Shown here: piece after piece, positions 49,401 through 60,949 of the stretch
Position numbering within the stretch: the stretch's first letter is position 1
How the letters are laid out: each line of letters opens with the position of its first letter
Assembly (NCBI RefSeq): GCF_026262505.1
Contig: NC_067203.1
Span: forward strand, 2,170,001-2,234,000
Reading direction: 5' to 3'
DNA: 64,000 nt
Origin: Trichomonas vaginalis G3
Lineage: Eukaryota; Parabasalia; Trichomonadida; Trichomonadidae
Program-made: the position numbers and the translations under genes
Notes under the pieces: generated by a model
Databases searched by the model: none
What the model saw: the letters and a program-made list of their open reading frames with translations, nothing else
Told to the model about the DNA's origin: nothing

Positions 49401-51716
49401 TTACTGAGGTGGTGGTGGGAGCATTGAGCAAATCTTTTCAACGATTTCTGGCTGAATATATTTCTTCAAATACTCCACTTTCCCTGATAAGCAAGCTAAA
49501 TCAGCTAATGGATCTTCCGAACAACGATGAACAGCTTCACAGACATCCACAATGAAAGAACCTGTTTCTTCCTGCTTCATTATTCTATTATCCATCTGGA
49601 ACAATACTCCCAACACTAATTTCTGCACAACAGGAGATTGTTCGTTACAAAATGGAATACATTCTCTTGCCATCGCGTTCAGAGTTGGATGTATGCTTAT
49701 TGGATACTTCCATACAATGAAGACACATTCGAATACTTGTGGAATGTGTCCGAAAATGAGATCTTTCGACTTTTCTGTGAAAATTGTCAAAATTAAATTC
49801 AACACTTCACTTTTGACATTTTCATCAGTGTCAGAACTGTTTGCGAAGGAAATTGACGTCATTAAGATTGATTCCAAGAACTCAAGGTCATCTATATACT
49901 TAGTAGCTGCTACACAGAGTTTTAGCATTGAAGATAACTCTTCGCTATTTGAAACACTTGTCAATTTTTCTTTGATTAAATTGACAGAAAAATCAACAAT
50001 GTTTTGGTCGTTGATTGATTTCAACAAAGAAGTGAAAACCAATGCTCCGTCTGTTAGCATCTCGTTTTCTACAAGCACCATGCCCATTTGAAGGAAGCTC
50101 TCGTAATTATCCGCAGCCAAGTTTTCGCTTTTAGAAAACAAACTCGAACAAAAACCAATTGCAGGGAAAGCAAAAATTGGAATTGTCGGTGCTTGTAAAC
50201 TATTATAAGCCAATTCCAAAGCAGTTGGTAATGACAAACTTGCAACTTCTTTGGAAAGTTTCGGTACCATGGCATCTAAATACCTGAGATACTCTGCTTT
50301 GTCGTTTTCATCGGACATTTCCAAAATGTGATGAAAAACCGCTTCAATTGCTGCGTTTTTCGCTTCTTCACTACATTTGGAGAGGATAACGAAGAGGCAT
50401 TCAATGACTTCGTTACTTAGGTCTTCTATGTCAGCATTTACAGCATTTACAACATAAGAAATCATTTGATCGTCGACTTGGAAATTTGATCCCATTGATA
50501 AACTCTGCAACAAATAGAAACCAAGGATCATAATACGTGGCGTCTGGTCACTGATCGCTGCAAGAACAAATTGAGTAGTATATGGCTTGATGCTGGCCAC
50601 TTTTTCATCTCTTTCATTTAATAAATTTGTAAAAATGATGATCGCGGCATCCCTTTGACCTATTTGTTGGGATTCTATCAATTCGCATGACGTGGAAATC
50701 AGTAATTCCCTGATTTCGTCGCTTGAATTTAAAGTCATCGAAGCAAGACTGATTCTGGCAGCAGCAGTGAGGCTTTCTGGCTTGACAATATCAGGACTTT
50801 CATCATTGGAGATGATTTCTATAAGACTTTGGATAATTTCAGACTGATTATTATCAACAAGGAAATTTACTGCTTCAATTTTATCGTCTATGGGCGTATA
50901 GAACCTCTGTGATAAAAGGTTTATCGCTCCTATACTCATATCTTTGTTTTCGCTCATAATAGCTGTAAAAACTTGTTGTTGAAAATCTGGGATTTGCGTA
51001 ACGAGCTGATACTTAGTAGTCATGAAATATTTAACAAACTCAAAGCCTTCTTTGGGCGCTTGTGGTGTGAATGACCATACCCACTGAAGAATTTCAAAAA
51101 GAAAATCATTGATTTCAGTAGGAGGCAACATTCGACTAATTAACTGTAAGAATATTGATATAAAAACCTTTTTGAATTCATCTGAAGTTTCTACTGATGT
51201 TGCAAATGAGAAAATTTGGTTTAAACACTCATATGTTGTTGCTGGTACAAGAAAACCGGTCATTGCTAGGTTTAATATGGTCTTTAATAGATGAATCGTT
51301 ATGTTGGCAGCATTTTCTGGTGTTAGTAATGAAATTAATTCTTGAATTATTTGATTGTTCAGTTCTAATTGATTTTCAAAGTAAAAGACTAGAACTTCGC
51401 TTGCAACTCTGGCAATATCCGTCGGGTAACTTAATAGTTGTATCAGGACATTTTTCATTTCCATTCTATTTTGAATTGGAATGACTTTAGGATCTAATCT
51501 ATTAAATACTTGATCATTATTTCGCTTAACAGGTATTGTTAACATGTTTGTTGCTGATAGTTGCAATGTTTTATCTTGCGTTTGAGTTATAATTGCGAGC
51601 AAGTTACTTATAAATGTTCCAGGCTCAGACGACGATATTTCTATGAGAATACTTTCCGATTCTTTAAAATTGGGTCCGCCATTTGTTATTTCTTTGATCA
51701 AAGATTCAAAATCCAT
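49401..51716 (-). CDS. Importin-beta-like HEAT protein (771 aa)
   Basis: The N-terminus fits the importin N domain (MDFESLIKEITNGGPNFKES, then ALLxxI-type SNLLAIIT and LQLSATNMLTIPVK, like the R-x-x-A-x-x-x-LKN motif). The remainder is a HEAT-type solenoid with helices about 40 residues apart, and it ends in SMLPPPPQ. At 771 residues it is somewhat shorter than importin beta-1 (about 860-880). The family carries cargo through nuclear pores with Ran. I cannot say which karyopherin it is. Initiator TCATTTA lies 8-9 bases before the ATG. Whole. Confidence 0.65.
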   Translation of the reverse strand: MDFESLIKEITNGGPNFKESESILIEISSSEPGTFISNLLAIITQTQDKTLQLSATNMLTIPVKRNNDQVFNRLDPKVIPIQNRMEMKNVLIQLLSYPTDIARVASEVLVFYFENQLELNNQIIQELISLLTPENAANITIHLLKTILNLAMTGFLVPATTYECLNQIFSFATSVETSDEFKKVFISIFLQLISRMLPPTEINDFLFEILQWVWSFTPQAPKEGFEFVKYFMTTKYQLVTQIPDFQQQVFTAIMSENKDMSIGAINLLSQRFYTPIDDKIEAVNFLVDNNQSEIIQSLIEIISNDESPDIVKPESLTAAARISLASMTLNSSDEIRELLISTSCELIESQQIGQRDAAIIIFTNLLNERDEKVASIKPYTTQFVLAAISDQTPRIMILGFYLLQSLSMGSNFQVDDQMISYVVNAVNADIEDLSNEVIECLFVILSKCSEEAKNAAIEAVFHHILEMSDENDKAEYLRYLDAMVPKLSKEVASLSLPTALELAYNSLQAPTIPIFAFPAIGFCSSLFSKSENLAADNYESFLQMGMVLVENEMLTDGALVFTSLLKSINDQNIVDFSVNLIKEKLTSVSNSEELSSMLKLCVAATKYIDDLEFLESILMTSISFANSSDTDENVKSEVLNLILTIFTEKSKDLIFGHIPQVFECVFIVWKYPISIHPTLNAMARECIPFCNEQSPVVQKLVLGVLFQMDNRIMKQEETGSFIVDVCEAVHRCSEDPLADLACLSGKVEYLKKYIQPEIVEKICSMLPPPPQ

Positions 51717-51719
51717 AAA

Positions 51720-51730
51720 ATAAATGAAAA
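51720..51730 (-). promoter_or_regulatory. Inr of the importin-like gene
   Basis: TTTTCATTTATTTTATG on the minus strand, A+1 at 51,725, with an 8-base leader. A clear match to TCA+1Y(T/A). Confidence 0.6.
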
Positions 51731-52744
51731 TTTTTATCTAAAATTTTGTAAATAAACATTCACATTATAATGTTAATGCAATATTTCACACTTAAACTCT
51801 TATGCGAATCGAAATTACAAATTTCAAAATTAATCATAAAGTTTCAAGAATGTTCATTATTTGTTAAGGTGCACTCTGAGAATCTTATTTTAATCAAACC
51901 ACAAACAGATACTTCAAAACTAAACATAATTGCGAATACAAGTTAACACTTTAACACTATTTACTCTGATTACTCTGCCATATACCACAAGATTTCATTA
52001 CAATAAAACTCTAATCGAATTCCTTATACAACAACAGGTTTGTACAAAAATAATTTAAATTCATTTTCGATAAGTGGAGTTCATAATAATTGTAGCTTGA
52101 TTCTAAGAACTCAGATGAGATTTGCTATTTAGTGCTGAGAATACCTTGAAAGCTGTTTGTTTACAAGGCTGTAAGGTATTCCTATTCTTTATTAAGATTA
52201 AAGCTTTTGGCGATGCAGAAAGATGAATTCTCTGGTACCAATGATGCTAGAAACATCATTACAGATTGCAGCTGAAACATTATTTGTTGGGGGTTGATGT
52301 TTCTTCCTTATTCAACAATAGTAATCTTAACATTCCAGTACTAATCTTTTATAAATTACATTATAATTAATTTGAATTTTTATCAAACTTGTAGTATATT
52401 CGTATTTTGTAATGATATGGATAACTTTGCATTCTGGTAATTCTACAAAAGAAAAACTCAATAACGAAATAGTTATTAGACTTTTACTATTTTTTTATGC
52501 ACATGGAATAAAATTGAACACTTCTTAATCAAAAAGTATCATGCTTATCCTATGCAATAATCATTTAACAAGAATGAGTTGAACCCAATATTCAAATGCT
52601 TCAAAAGATCATTAGAATTTCGCTTCCTGTTTCGAAAAAAATGGGAAATTTCTAAATCCTAATAAATTTCCTGTAAAACTCCTAAAGAAATAAGTGAATC
52701 TCGAGATTAAAGGCGAGCAGAAAGGAATAGATTGATATATCTTA
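51731..52744. other. Gap with small hairpins
   Basis: No gene seen. GAATACCTT and AAGGTATTC (52,139-52,181) and AATGATG/CATCATT (52,242-52,262) can form hairpins, weaker than those in the duplication arms. TTAAGGTGCAC at 51,864 resembles the end of the MITE-like element at 36,292 but has no partner. Confidence 0.4.
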
Positions 52745-53628
52745 TTATGTCATGAGAGGGATTTCCAGGCTTTTTGAAGATGAAACTTCTATTGGTTCTT
52801 CATTTTCTGGTCTATCATTTAGCATAGATATGATAATTAGTAATGGAAAAGTCTCTAAAAACATTGGAAGCAAGCTGATAATTTCGACAATCAGCACATC
52901 GTTCAATGTTACATAAAGATACACGGTAGACATAGCAGCATATCCTGCAATATTAGCCAATTTTCCAAAACAAGCGATGAAAATCATCAGTTTTAAATAT
53001 TTTTTGACATTATCTGGAAAAACTTCATAAACATATGGAATTAGCAAATAATAGAAGCAAGAATATAAACAATAAGATTCAATATAAAATTGATAAAACT
53101 CGTTATACAATAAAAAATTATCAAAAATAATTTGAAAAACTTTGTTAGATCGTGGGAAAATAATCACAGGTATTAATAGTAAATACAAGTACTTCATTAT
53201 AAGATAGAAGTAAACAAAAAGTTTTGATAGTGGGACTCTTATTAAAGAAAAAATCCGGAAACACTTATAGTAATAATCGAATATTGCTATTGCCGATGTG
53301 ACTTTTAGAAAGTTGTATATTTTCCAATATGCATCATATTGGTTAACTTCATGATACCTAAAATCAAAAACGTTTTTGAAATTGTATAACATATTGAAAG
53401 GGCTGAAATTGAGATACATATGCTTACACCATATAAATTGTCTGATTTTAATGTTATTTTTTGAGTCCTAAAGCTATAGGCAACGAAATACATAAAGGGA
53501 ATAAGAATTACTAAGCGAGCGTATATATCTGAGTAAAAATATGGGTTGTCACAAAATCTATCATGAATGTAGATGCAATTGTTGGCCGAACTGATGTATT
53601 TGATGTAATTTTTAAAGGGTGAAAGCAT
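52745..53628 (-). pseudogene. Multi-pass membrane protein, one apparent frameshift
   Basis: Two overlapping frames (53,305-53,628 and 52,745-53,419) give one protein. The first starts MLSPFKNYIKYISSANNC and has one or two membrane segments (VILIPFMYFVAYS; ICISISALSICYTI). The second adds five or so (LFVYFYLIMKYLYLLLIPVI; YCLYSCFYYLLIPYV; LMIFIACFGKLANIAGYAA; IVEIISLLPMFLETFPLLIIIS), and a polar tail with EEPIEVSSSKSLEI. The change of frame must lie near 53,310-53,420. A seven-membrane-segment receptor-like layout is possible, but no family was recognised. Sequence error or recent decay are both possible. Confidence 0.5.
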
Positions 53629-54138
53629 AAACTTCTTGACAGATTCTTATTTTTGAATTGTAAATTCTGAAATTTATTAATTCTAATATCTATCAACTGG
53701 TATGATTCCGATTTGGGGAAAATCAATATCCAATTTGACAGTCACTTTTTTATTTGCCACTCAATCCGTCAGTCAATTTCATCGTCAAACCCATTACTTC
53801 GTGACTATCTTCAATTAGGTTTTCTAGAACACCCAAGCACCAAACACCTACTCACAAATGCATTTTTCATAATAATTATTATGAAATGATGAAACTGGGT
53901 AATGTACAAATATTGTTATGCAATAAAAAGCGTTTACAGAAGAAAAAAATATAAAGTTATCCTTAAATGAAATATATATATGGGTATTTAGGCATAATCA
54001 ATTGGTAAATGTATAATGCCTATAGCTAGTCATAATTGTAAAATGGGAAATATTTGCATTTCTATCAAATGTTGATTAAAAAACAAAAAAAAATTAAATG
54101 TTAATTAATCTTTTAACAAAAACAAAAACATTTCTATA
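53629..54138. other. Gap, no gene seen
   Basis: AT-rich; TCATAATAATTATTATGAAA at 53,867 is a palindrome, otherwise nothing. Confidence 0.4.
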
Positions 54139-55038
54139 CTATTGGCGCACATAGTTGAGGTACATAGTTACATCTATATCTTTGAGAAGCGTTTCAGGTT
54201 TTTCGACGTAATTTGTTCCATTGCTCATCAATTTAAATGGTTTGGTCAGTGTATCTGGTTCTAATTCATTAATTTTACATAACAAATCTTGAACTTTCTT
54301 GCGTGGATTCATTGGAATTTGGTGATTTCGTGTTTTTCTTGCAATTACTTTAATTGTGAAATCTTGGAGAGCAATTTCAACAGAAACATTTTCTGAAGAT
54401 ATAATATCTTCAATATTATCAATAATTTTATTCTCTGATTTGAAAACGAGATCATTGTCTTCAAAAGAGGGCCAAATATTACTTAATATAACTTCTATAT
54501 CATTCATACGCATTCCATCGTAAATTGGGATTTCGAATGTTTTTTCTCCTTCCTGAATCGAAAATTTTACTGTAGTCGGCTTTTTTGAAGGGTTTGAAGA
54601 ATTGTCAAAGGTTAAAAAGCCAATTGAATTAGATTTTAATGAAGAAACTATGGTATCTTTTGAAATTAGTTCGTTATTTAGAATATAATATGATATAAAA
54701 GATGGATTACTAGATTTAACATGTAAGTACTGTGAATCTATATAGTTAAGATCTTTCTGTTCGTCTTCAAGAAGAATTTCAAATGAATTAATTTTATTTA
54801 AACAATTAAACTTTTTCTTCGATTTTGGTAGTTGAAATAAAACACAATCTTTGTGATTTTTAAGAAAGTCATCAATTTGCTCTTTATTGGAGAGGGGAAT
54901 TGCAAAATAGATTTGTTTATTTGAAAAATTGTTATCATGACCAATTATTTGTTCTAGTGTCTTAACCTCTTTATCTTTATCTTTTTCTGAAAGTGTACAA
55001 AGAATAATCTCATCACCTGATGTCGGTTTCGATGCCAT
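54139..55038 (-). CDS. Protein with possible tandem ubiquitin-like folds (299 aa)
   Basis: The first about 150 residues are unrecognised. From about 155, two beta-grasp-like units follow: TTVKFSIQEGEKTFEIPIYD then MNDIEVILSNIWPSF, and FTIKVIARKTRNHQIPMNPR then VQDLLCKINELEPD, KPFKLMSNG and LLKDIDVTMYLNYVRQ. The ubiquitin-like pattern (T-x-K-V, helix, F-x-L, then L-x-D-x-x-V) is visible, with no C-terminal Gly-Gly, so conjugation is unlikely. The role is unknown. It ends the inter-arm block, some 120 bases from the inner edge of the right arm. Whole frame. Confidence 0.55.
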   Translation of the reverse strand: MASKPTSGDEIILCTLSEKDKDKEVKTLEQIIGHDNNFSNKQIYFAIPLSNKEQIDDFLKNHKDCVLFQLPKSKKKFNCLNKINSFEILLEDEQKDLNYIDSQYLHVKSSNPSFISYYILNNELISKDTIVSSLKSNSIGFLTFDNSSNPSKKPTTVKFSIQEGEKTFEIPIYDGMRMNDIEVILSNIWPSFEDNDLVFKSENKIIDNIEDIISSENVSVEIALQDFTIKVIARKTRNHQIPMNPRKKVQDLLCKINELEPDTLTKPFKLMSNGTNYVEKPETLLKDIDVTMYLNYVRQ

Positions 55039-55159
55039 CTAAAAATTAATTCTAAAAAAAGTGGCAGTGATATAATTCCAATAATAAAGCTCACGAACAC
55101 ATTAAATTTTATAAATTACATCATACTTCAAAAATACTCATGATATAAAAAAATTCACC

Positions 55160-55960
55160 CTACGTTCCCAACTTCTGGAAAACGGTTTTTCACCCTTATG
55201 ATCAGTTTCAGACACTTTGGGAATCTCCCAAACTTTGATATTTTGCATTATGATAGAGAAACGTGTCTAGTTTAACGCACAGTTGTTTTAAAGGCAAATG
55301 ATGATATCACATGAAATTATCAAATTATCAAATTTTGAAGTACCAGTCCAAAGGGTTAATTAGATCCTACACAGATGTGCGATAGTGAAACATATGTGTT
55401 CTTGATTTGAGAAGTCCTACTGATAGAGGTATGAATCTCACAGCTTTGTGTGAGTGTGTCTGACACTTGTATAGAGTGGAATATGCGCCGACATATATTA
55501 TATAATAACATGTAGTTGATAATTATGAAAAAATAGAATTTGATGCGAATGATATTGAAAGTTGTTTTGTAATTTGATATTTTTCTTATATGTGTTAATT
55601 AGTAAATGGCTTGTTTGTTGTGATCTTACTGTGAAAAATGAAAGGTATTTTAAATTAAAAAAATGAGATTTTGAGATATCTCTAGAATTAAGAATTTATT
55701 ATGTATTTGACTTTTATATAACTATGTATAAAGGATCTCGATGTCTATATGCTTTAAATAAAATTAAATAAAATGAGATAAAAAATTAAAATGGACAAGA
55801 AGATATATGGAAATGTAATTTGTATTGTATTGGTTGTTGGCAAAATGATTTTAATACAGATTTAAGGATTTGGAATGGATTTGAAATTAAATGATTTTTA
55901 TTCAAGGAATAATAAGATTTTGAACTGGTTTTTATTTTGAGAATGTAAACTCCTTCCATA
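55160..55960. other. Inner part of the right arm, no gene
   Basis: Mirror of 21,001-21,769. AT-rich, few differences from the left copy, no open frame. Confidence 0.6.
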
Positions 55961-55967
55961 GGATATG

Positions 55968-56300
55968 TATTAGAAAGATCAATTTTAAACTTTTTGAAAG
56001 AATTGTTTTTTTGTTGAGTGATTTTCTCTCATTTGATAATATTTTTAAGTTGGCGTATCTTACGCCCTTCCAAAAATATGTATTAGAAAGATCAATGCCA
56101 AACTTTTTGAAAGAATTGTTTTTTTGTTGAGTGATTTTCTCTCATTTGATAATATTTTTAAGTTGGCGTATCTTACGCCCTTCCAAAAATATGTATTAGA
56201 AAGATCAATGCCAAACTTTTTGAAAGAATTGTTTTTTTGTTGAGTGATTTTCTCTCATTTGATAATATATTTAAGTTGGCGTATCTTACGCCCTTCCAAA
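55968..56300. repeat. 113-bp tandem repeat, about three copies (right arm)
   Basis: TATTAGAAAGATCAA recurs at 55,968, 56,081 and 56,194. Each unit carries the GGCGTATCTTACGCC palindrome. The copies are more alike within this arm than to the left arm, which suggests local homogenisation. Confidence 0.9.
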
Positions 56301-56469
56301 TATTTCTTAAAAATTTAAATTTGTCTCATCTCCTACTCTTAATTTAAGAAAAATTTCAAAATCCATAATAGTAAACATTTTTTATTTTTATTTAAATCTG
56401 AAAAAAATAAATTTAAACAATTTCTCTACACACGACGGCTTCGGCGGTTTTCAGAATGGTTGACAACTG

Positions 56470-56575
56470 AATTCATCAGGATAATGTCGGTTGGGGTGCC
56501 CTTCTTGGCCTCCTGAGTACTCACCAAGATACCCCCAGCTCCCGTAAAACACCTCCCATAGGTGAGCATTAACTG
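56470..56575. repeat. Conserved block, right-arm copy
   Basis: Reverse match to 20,560-20,660, with AATGTCGGTTGGGGTGCCC and CTTGGCCTCCTGAGTACTCA. Confidence 0.6.
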
Positions 56576-56639
56576 ATGAAGTTATTGACAACTTTATCTG
56601 ATTTTTTTCTTTGTTTTTTTGTTAAGATTTCTTAACCAA

Positions 56640-56870
56640 AGACTCGAAAACAAAACTTCGCTTCAAGTTGCTGTCTTCCCAGTTACTCTGTCGCAATCTT
56701 TTGTCTGATTGCGTGCAAAGTTCTGCTCCTTTGAGACTTTGCCCGACAGATGCATCTGGGAGACAGCACCCAAGCAGCTTATCGCTTCAAGTTGCTGTCT
56801 TCCCAGTTACTCTGTCGCACTCTTTTGTCTGATTGCGTGCAAAGTTCTGCTCCATGAATTATCAAATATG
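56640..56870. repeat. Direct repeat, right-arm copy
   Basis: CGCTTCAAGTTGCTGTCTTC and GTTCTGCTCC with neighbours occurs at 56,658-56,735 and 56,783-56,855. It is the mirror of 20,275-20,480 but shares clearly less identity with it than the ankyrin regions do. Confidence 0.75.
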
Positions 56871-56929
56871 TGCCATTTCAGGAGAGATAACAAGCTCATG
56901 CCTCCTGGAATGGCGGATTGTTCAACAAT

Positions 56930-57470
56930 CTTCTTCTGATTGCAGAACTTTCAACCGACAAGAGTGCACAATACACTCTTGTCGGTCAAAGTTCCGCATT
57001 CAAGTTATGAATGGGGAACTTGATATCATTCTGGGAGACATGCAGTGACAATGTCTCCCGGAATGAGACACTGTGACCGACAAGAGTGCACAATACACTC
57101 CTGTCGGTCAAAGTTTTGCAATCACATTCTGATTGCAGAAGATTGTCTCATTCTGGGAGACATTCAGAGGCAATGTCTCCCGGAATGAGATACTGTGACC
57201 GACAAGAGTGCACAATACACTCTTGTCGCTCAAAGTTTTGCAATCACATTCTGATTGCAGAAGATTGTCTCATTCTGGGAGACATTCAGAGGCAATGTCT
57301 CCCGGAATGAGACACTGTGACCGACAAGAGTGCACAATACACTCTTGTCGGTCAAAGTTCCGCATTCAAGTTATGAATGGGGAACTTGATATCATTCTGG
57401 GAGACATGCAGTGACAATGTCTCCCGGAATGAGACACTGTGACCGACAAGAGTGCACAATACACTTAATG
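56930..57470. repeat. 122-bp hairpin satellite, about four copies
   Basis: CTGTGACCGACAAGAG recurs at 57,071, 57,193, 57,315 and 57,437, a 122-bp period, with an altered unit before. Each unit contains three palindromes: GACCGACAAGAGTG / CACTCTTGTCGGTC, GCAATCA / TGATTGC, and CATTCTGGGAGACAT / ATGTCTCCCGGAATG. The last unit ends in the middle of its first hairpin. The left arm keeps one unit. Confidence 0.9.
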
Positions 57471-59599
57471 TTTTCAAATTTTCAGATTTAAATTTAATCT
57501 TTATTTTCATCATCATTTATAGTCTTGTTCCTTTATACAATTATAATAAATTATCGTCAGATTCTAATATTTAAGATTCTTACTACTCAATTCAATATAA
57601 TTATGTTAGTCACTCATATTCAGGAGAATAATTTAAAAATCTATAGCTCATATTTTGATAGTTATATATTTAGATGATATATATATTGCAATTCCGGTTT
57701 CAACACGATCAAATGCCAAACCAAGACAAAATATATATGAATTTTCAAAATATCAATTTACATTAGAATCTATATCTAATTTTATCAATACACAAGTAGT
57801 GAATGTTCAATACATCTTTGAGCAACGTGAATAGCACAATTTTATAGGATTATTAGTTGATTATATAAAATATAAGCCAAATCGAATCTGCTGTATAGTA
57901 CTTTAGTTTATCATTGAATGTTAAATGTGTTCAGATAAATATTTGAGTCAGATATCGCATTTTCTAATTTCAAAATTTATCTCATGAAGTTAGAATTTAT
58001 TTGATCATACAACATCATGTTAGTCAAACCAGAGTTCAATGGCGATTCTAAAATGGAACAAATGCTTGTTTTATCAAAATGTTAAAATATTAATCTAAAA
58101 AACTTAATATCTAACCAAACCATTCTAGAATTATTATATACAGGTATGGGCAATCTAAATGCACACGGAATTCGGAAAATTAAAAAGAATATTTATGAGA
58201 TTATTAAATCTTATGTAATTCAATGAAAAGTAGATAATATGAATATCCATAGGCTATATATCAACATATGAGTTTTTGGTTTGACCAATATTATACTAAT
58301 GTGATCAAATTAATCTGATTTCTTAGATTTTCATTTGAAGCATTTGCAGTAGTAGGGGTACCTTTATATATTAACATATTAAAAATTGCGCTCCGATTCG
58401 CAGTTTCTTCATGATTTTGAGATTGCATTAGATTTCGCGATGCAGAAAAAAATCACTTTAGATTCCCGTCAAACTCTAAGTATAAGCATGTCTCTATATG
58501 TAGAAACTGTCTGCGCTATTTATTTCCCGGCTCAAAAAACCACGGTGTCTGTGTGAGGAAAATACCCATTTTAGGACCCTGGGTAGGGGTCATGAAAATT
58601 TTCCAAGAGTTGGAAATATAGGGTATTTTGTAACTCACGTATTTTCAAGCTCGCATTTGAAGGATAGCATACTTGCTGGTATTTATTTGATATAAAATTC
58701 ATTGCATCTCGGAAAATCAAAGTTCGCCGTAGCGAATTGTTAAAATAAATTTATTGTGAACCAAAAAATTTAATTAATGGTTTGGTTTGCAATCGTATCA
58801 TGATGCATTATTTCTCGCCTGATCCTTCGGTGTATATCAAAAGAAAAATTTTTATTTGAATAGAATAAGGATAAAATCATCGATAAATAGTCATTAAACT
58901 CTTGTGTTTTTGCTTACATCAATAATGAATTCAATTTGTTATATACTGCTGAATCAAAATTGTATTTTTGAAATTATGCCGTATTCGAAATAGTTGAAAA
59001 ATCTACTCTATTTTATGATAATATTTAAAGCATAGACCAGACATTTCGGTTTTTAAAGTTTGATGCTCTCTAATTTGGTTTGGCATGAAAAATTATCAAA
59101 GATAATGAGACGGAAGTTAATTTTTTTTTCTTTTTTAATTTCATTACTAGTCAAATGTGTCAGTACTTCTTTTTTGAAGAGTATTTCTTGTCTTATTAGT
59201 TTGCAAATAGTTGTGATACTTTTTACGGGCTTATAAATAAGCCCGAAAAAGTATCAAGCAACTATTAAAATATATATACTCACTTTTTAATCATCGTCCC
59301 TCCTCTCAAAAAGTGACTAATATATTTTGAATATATTTGATGAAATTTCAATTAAAAAATGCATTTTATCTGAAATTTGTAAATAAACCAATGTCTTATA
59401 AGATAGTTTTGCAATGGTGCATATGCCTATAGATTTATATGCTTACCATATAAGGGAAAAAGTGCTCACTCGCGCTCGCTATCGTAAAGTGTTCGCGTTC
59501 GCTCGCGCTCGCATTGAGGGAAACACCAGTATTCCCCATTATTCGAGAAAAAATTTAAAGATGCCATTTTATCTATAAAAGAATATTACACAAAAAAAG
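57471..59599. other. Unique part of the right arm, no gene
   Basis: AT-rich and absent from the left arm. Three points stand out. A two-level hairpin, GATACTTTTT / AAAAAGTATC around GGGCTTAT / ATAAGCCC, lies at 59,215-59,255. AAAATACCC / GGGTATTTT lies at 58,579-58,637. A GC-rich island with repeated TCGCGCTCGC occurs at 59,470-59,520. No open frame of note. Confidence 0.5.
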
Positions 59600-60632
59600 G
59601 AGGTGATGTCATTACAGATACTGAGTTTCCTTTCAGCGAAGTTCCCCGATAAAAGCCATTTCCTTATTGAAGAAGATAAAATTCAATTGTATTTAGAGAT
59701 TTTGAACTCACAAACTACTACGCCATCAAATCCTACAAGGACCTGGTCGCAACACTCTCTGAATTACATCCAAAACTTTTTTTACAATTTTTTGAATTTT
59801 TTATTCCGAAAGATACAGAAGAAGTTATACCATCAGACATCAAATACATCAACAGTATACTCGAGTTACTGCCGCAAGACGACGAAAACGTCATGGAAGA
59901 CCTTTGGACATTTTTCAAGTCAAAAACAGGAACTGACATCGATTTAAGCATCAACGATGGAGTTATTTATATACTTTCCCGTGCAATACAGCTCAATATG
60001 CAGCCAATTATCCAAAGATACTTGAATGACCCTGAATATCACCAAAAAAACGTTTTAGCGTCACTTTTTTCCACATTAGCCATGCATATATCTGTTGCAT
60101 ATTCTGTTCTTAACTCTCTTTTGTTTGTTTTACCCGATGACTTTGATTTTGAAAATTTTATTCCTTTTCCACGCGTGCAAGTCAACATTTCGACTGCTAA
60201 AAGCGATTTATGTCGGATATATTGATTTTCTTGAGTCATCTCCTTGAAAGAGCTCCTTTTCTCGCTCATACTTTTTTTATCAAAGACGGATTAGTCTTTA
60301 ATGTCATTGATTTCATGTCGTATGCACAGTTCAGCATACAAGAAGCTGCTTGCGCGTTGATGTCGAGGTTAATTCAAGTTTCTGATCCTTCATTTTTCGA
60401 AAATCTCGATCAAATGAAGATAATCAGCGATTTGATTAATGTTTTGGATGAAAACAGACAAGATCTGACTGAATTCATACTTGTTTCTATTTCTATACTG
60501 TTTTTCAGGCTGCCAATTGAGTTATTAAGAGAAAATTTGGATGTTGACATTCTTTTGTCACTTTATGATGCTGATTTATCAGAGAAATCGTTATTGATAC
60601 TTAAAGACATCCTAACTGCGCTTAATCCTTAA
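59600..60632 (+). pseudogene. Armadillo-like gene, frameshifted (right arm)
   Basis: Coding signal runs through three frames: a first part from 59,603 (LQILSFLSAKFPDKSHFLIE), a second from about 59,690 to 60,225 (DLVATLSELHPKLFLQFFEF; MEDLWTFFKSKTGTDIDLS; LNMQPIIQRYLNDPEY) and a third from 60,210 to the stop (LSHLLERAPFLAHTFFIK to LKDILTALNP). The helix spacing, with HLLERA and ISDLINVLDE-type helices, suggests an armadillo-like solenoid. Frame changes near 59,690 and 60,205 indicate a broken gene, unless the sequence has errors. The left arm keeps only the last 61 residues. Confidence 0.7.
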
Positions 60633-60739
60633 AATTATTTTGTTTTTTTGTTATAAAAAAATATATTTATAAAATATCTTCAAAATTGATTGTAGGAAAA
60701 GCATCAATTTCAGATAATCGTAGCCTTTCTTATAGTCAA

Positions 60740-60840
60740 TATACATTGTAACATGGGTGATTTCACCCAGCAATAAGGGGCTCAACTTTTGAGAGTTTTA
60801 CATGGCATTTGACGACAAATGCCATGTAATTTATTCTCAG
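60740..60840. repeat. Hairpins upstream of the right ankyrin gene
   Basis: Mirror of 19,600-19,690: GGGTGATTTCACCC, CTCAACTTTTGAG and TTACATGGCATTTG / CAAATGCCATGTAA. The last stem has its outer bases intact in both arms. Confidence 0.75.
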
Positions 60841-60949
60841 TGTATTGAATGTTTTGCGGACAAGTCATATAAAAATGTAATCGGAAATAAATGAATATTC
60901 ATAATTATCATTATGTGGATTCCATAAATTTACCACTTTACAAATTTTA

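Noticed and set aside
56709-57414. Repeated frames with RQECTIHSCRSKF
   Set aside because: Translations of the 122-bp satellite.
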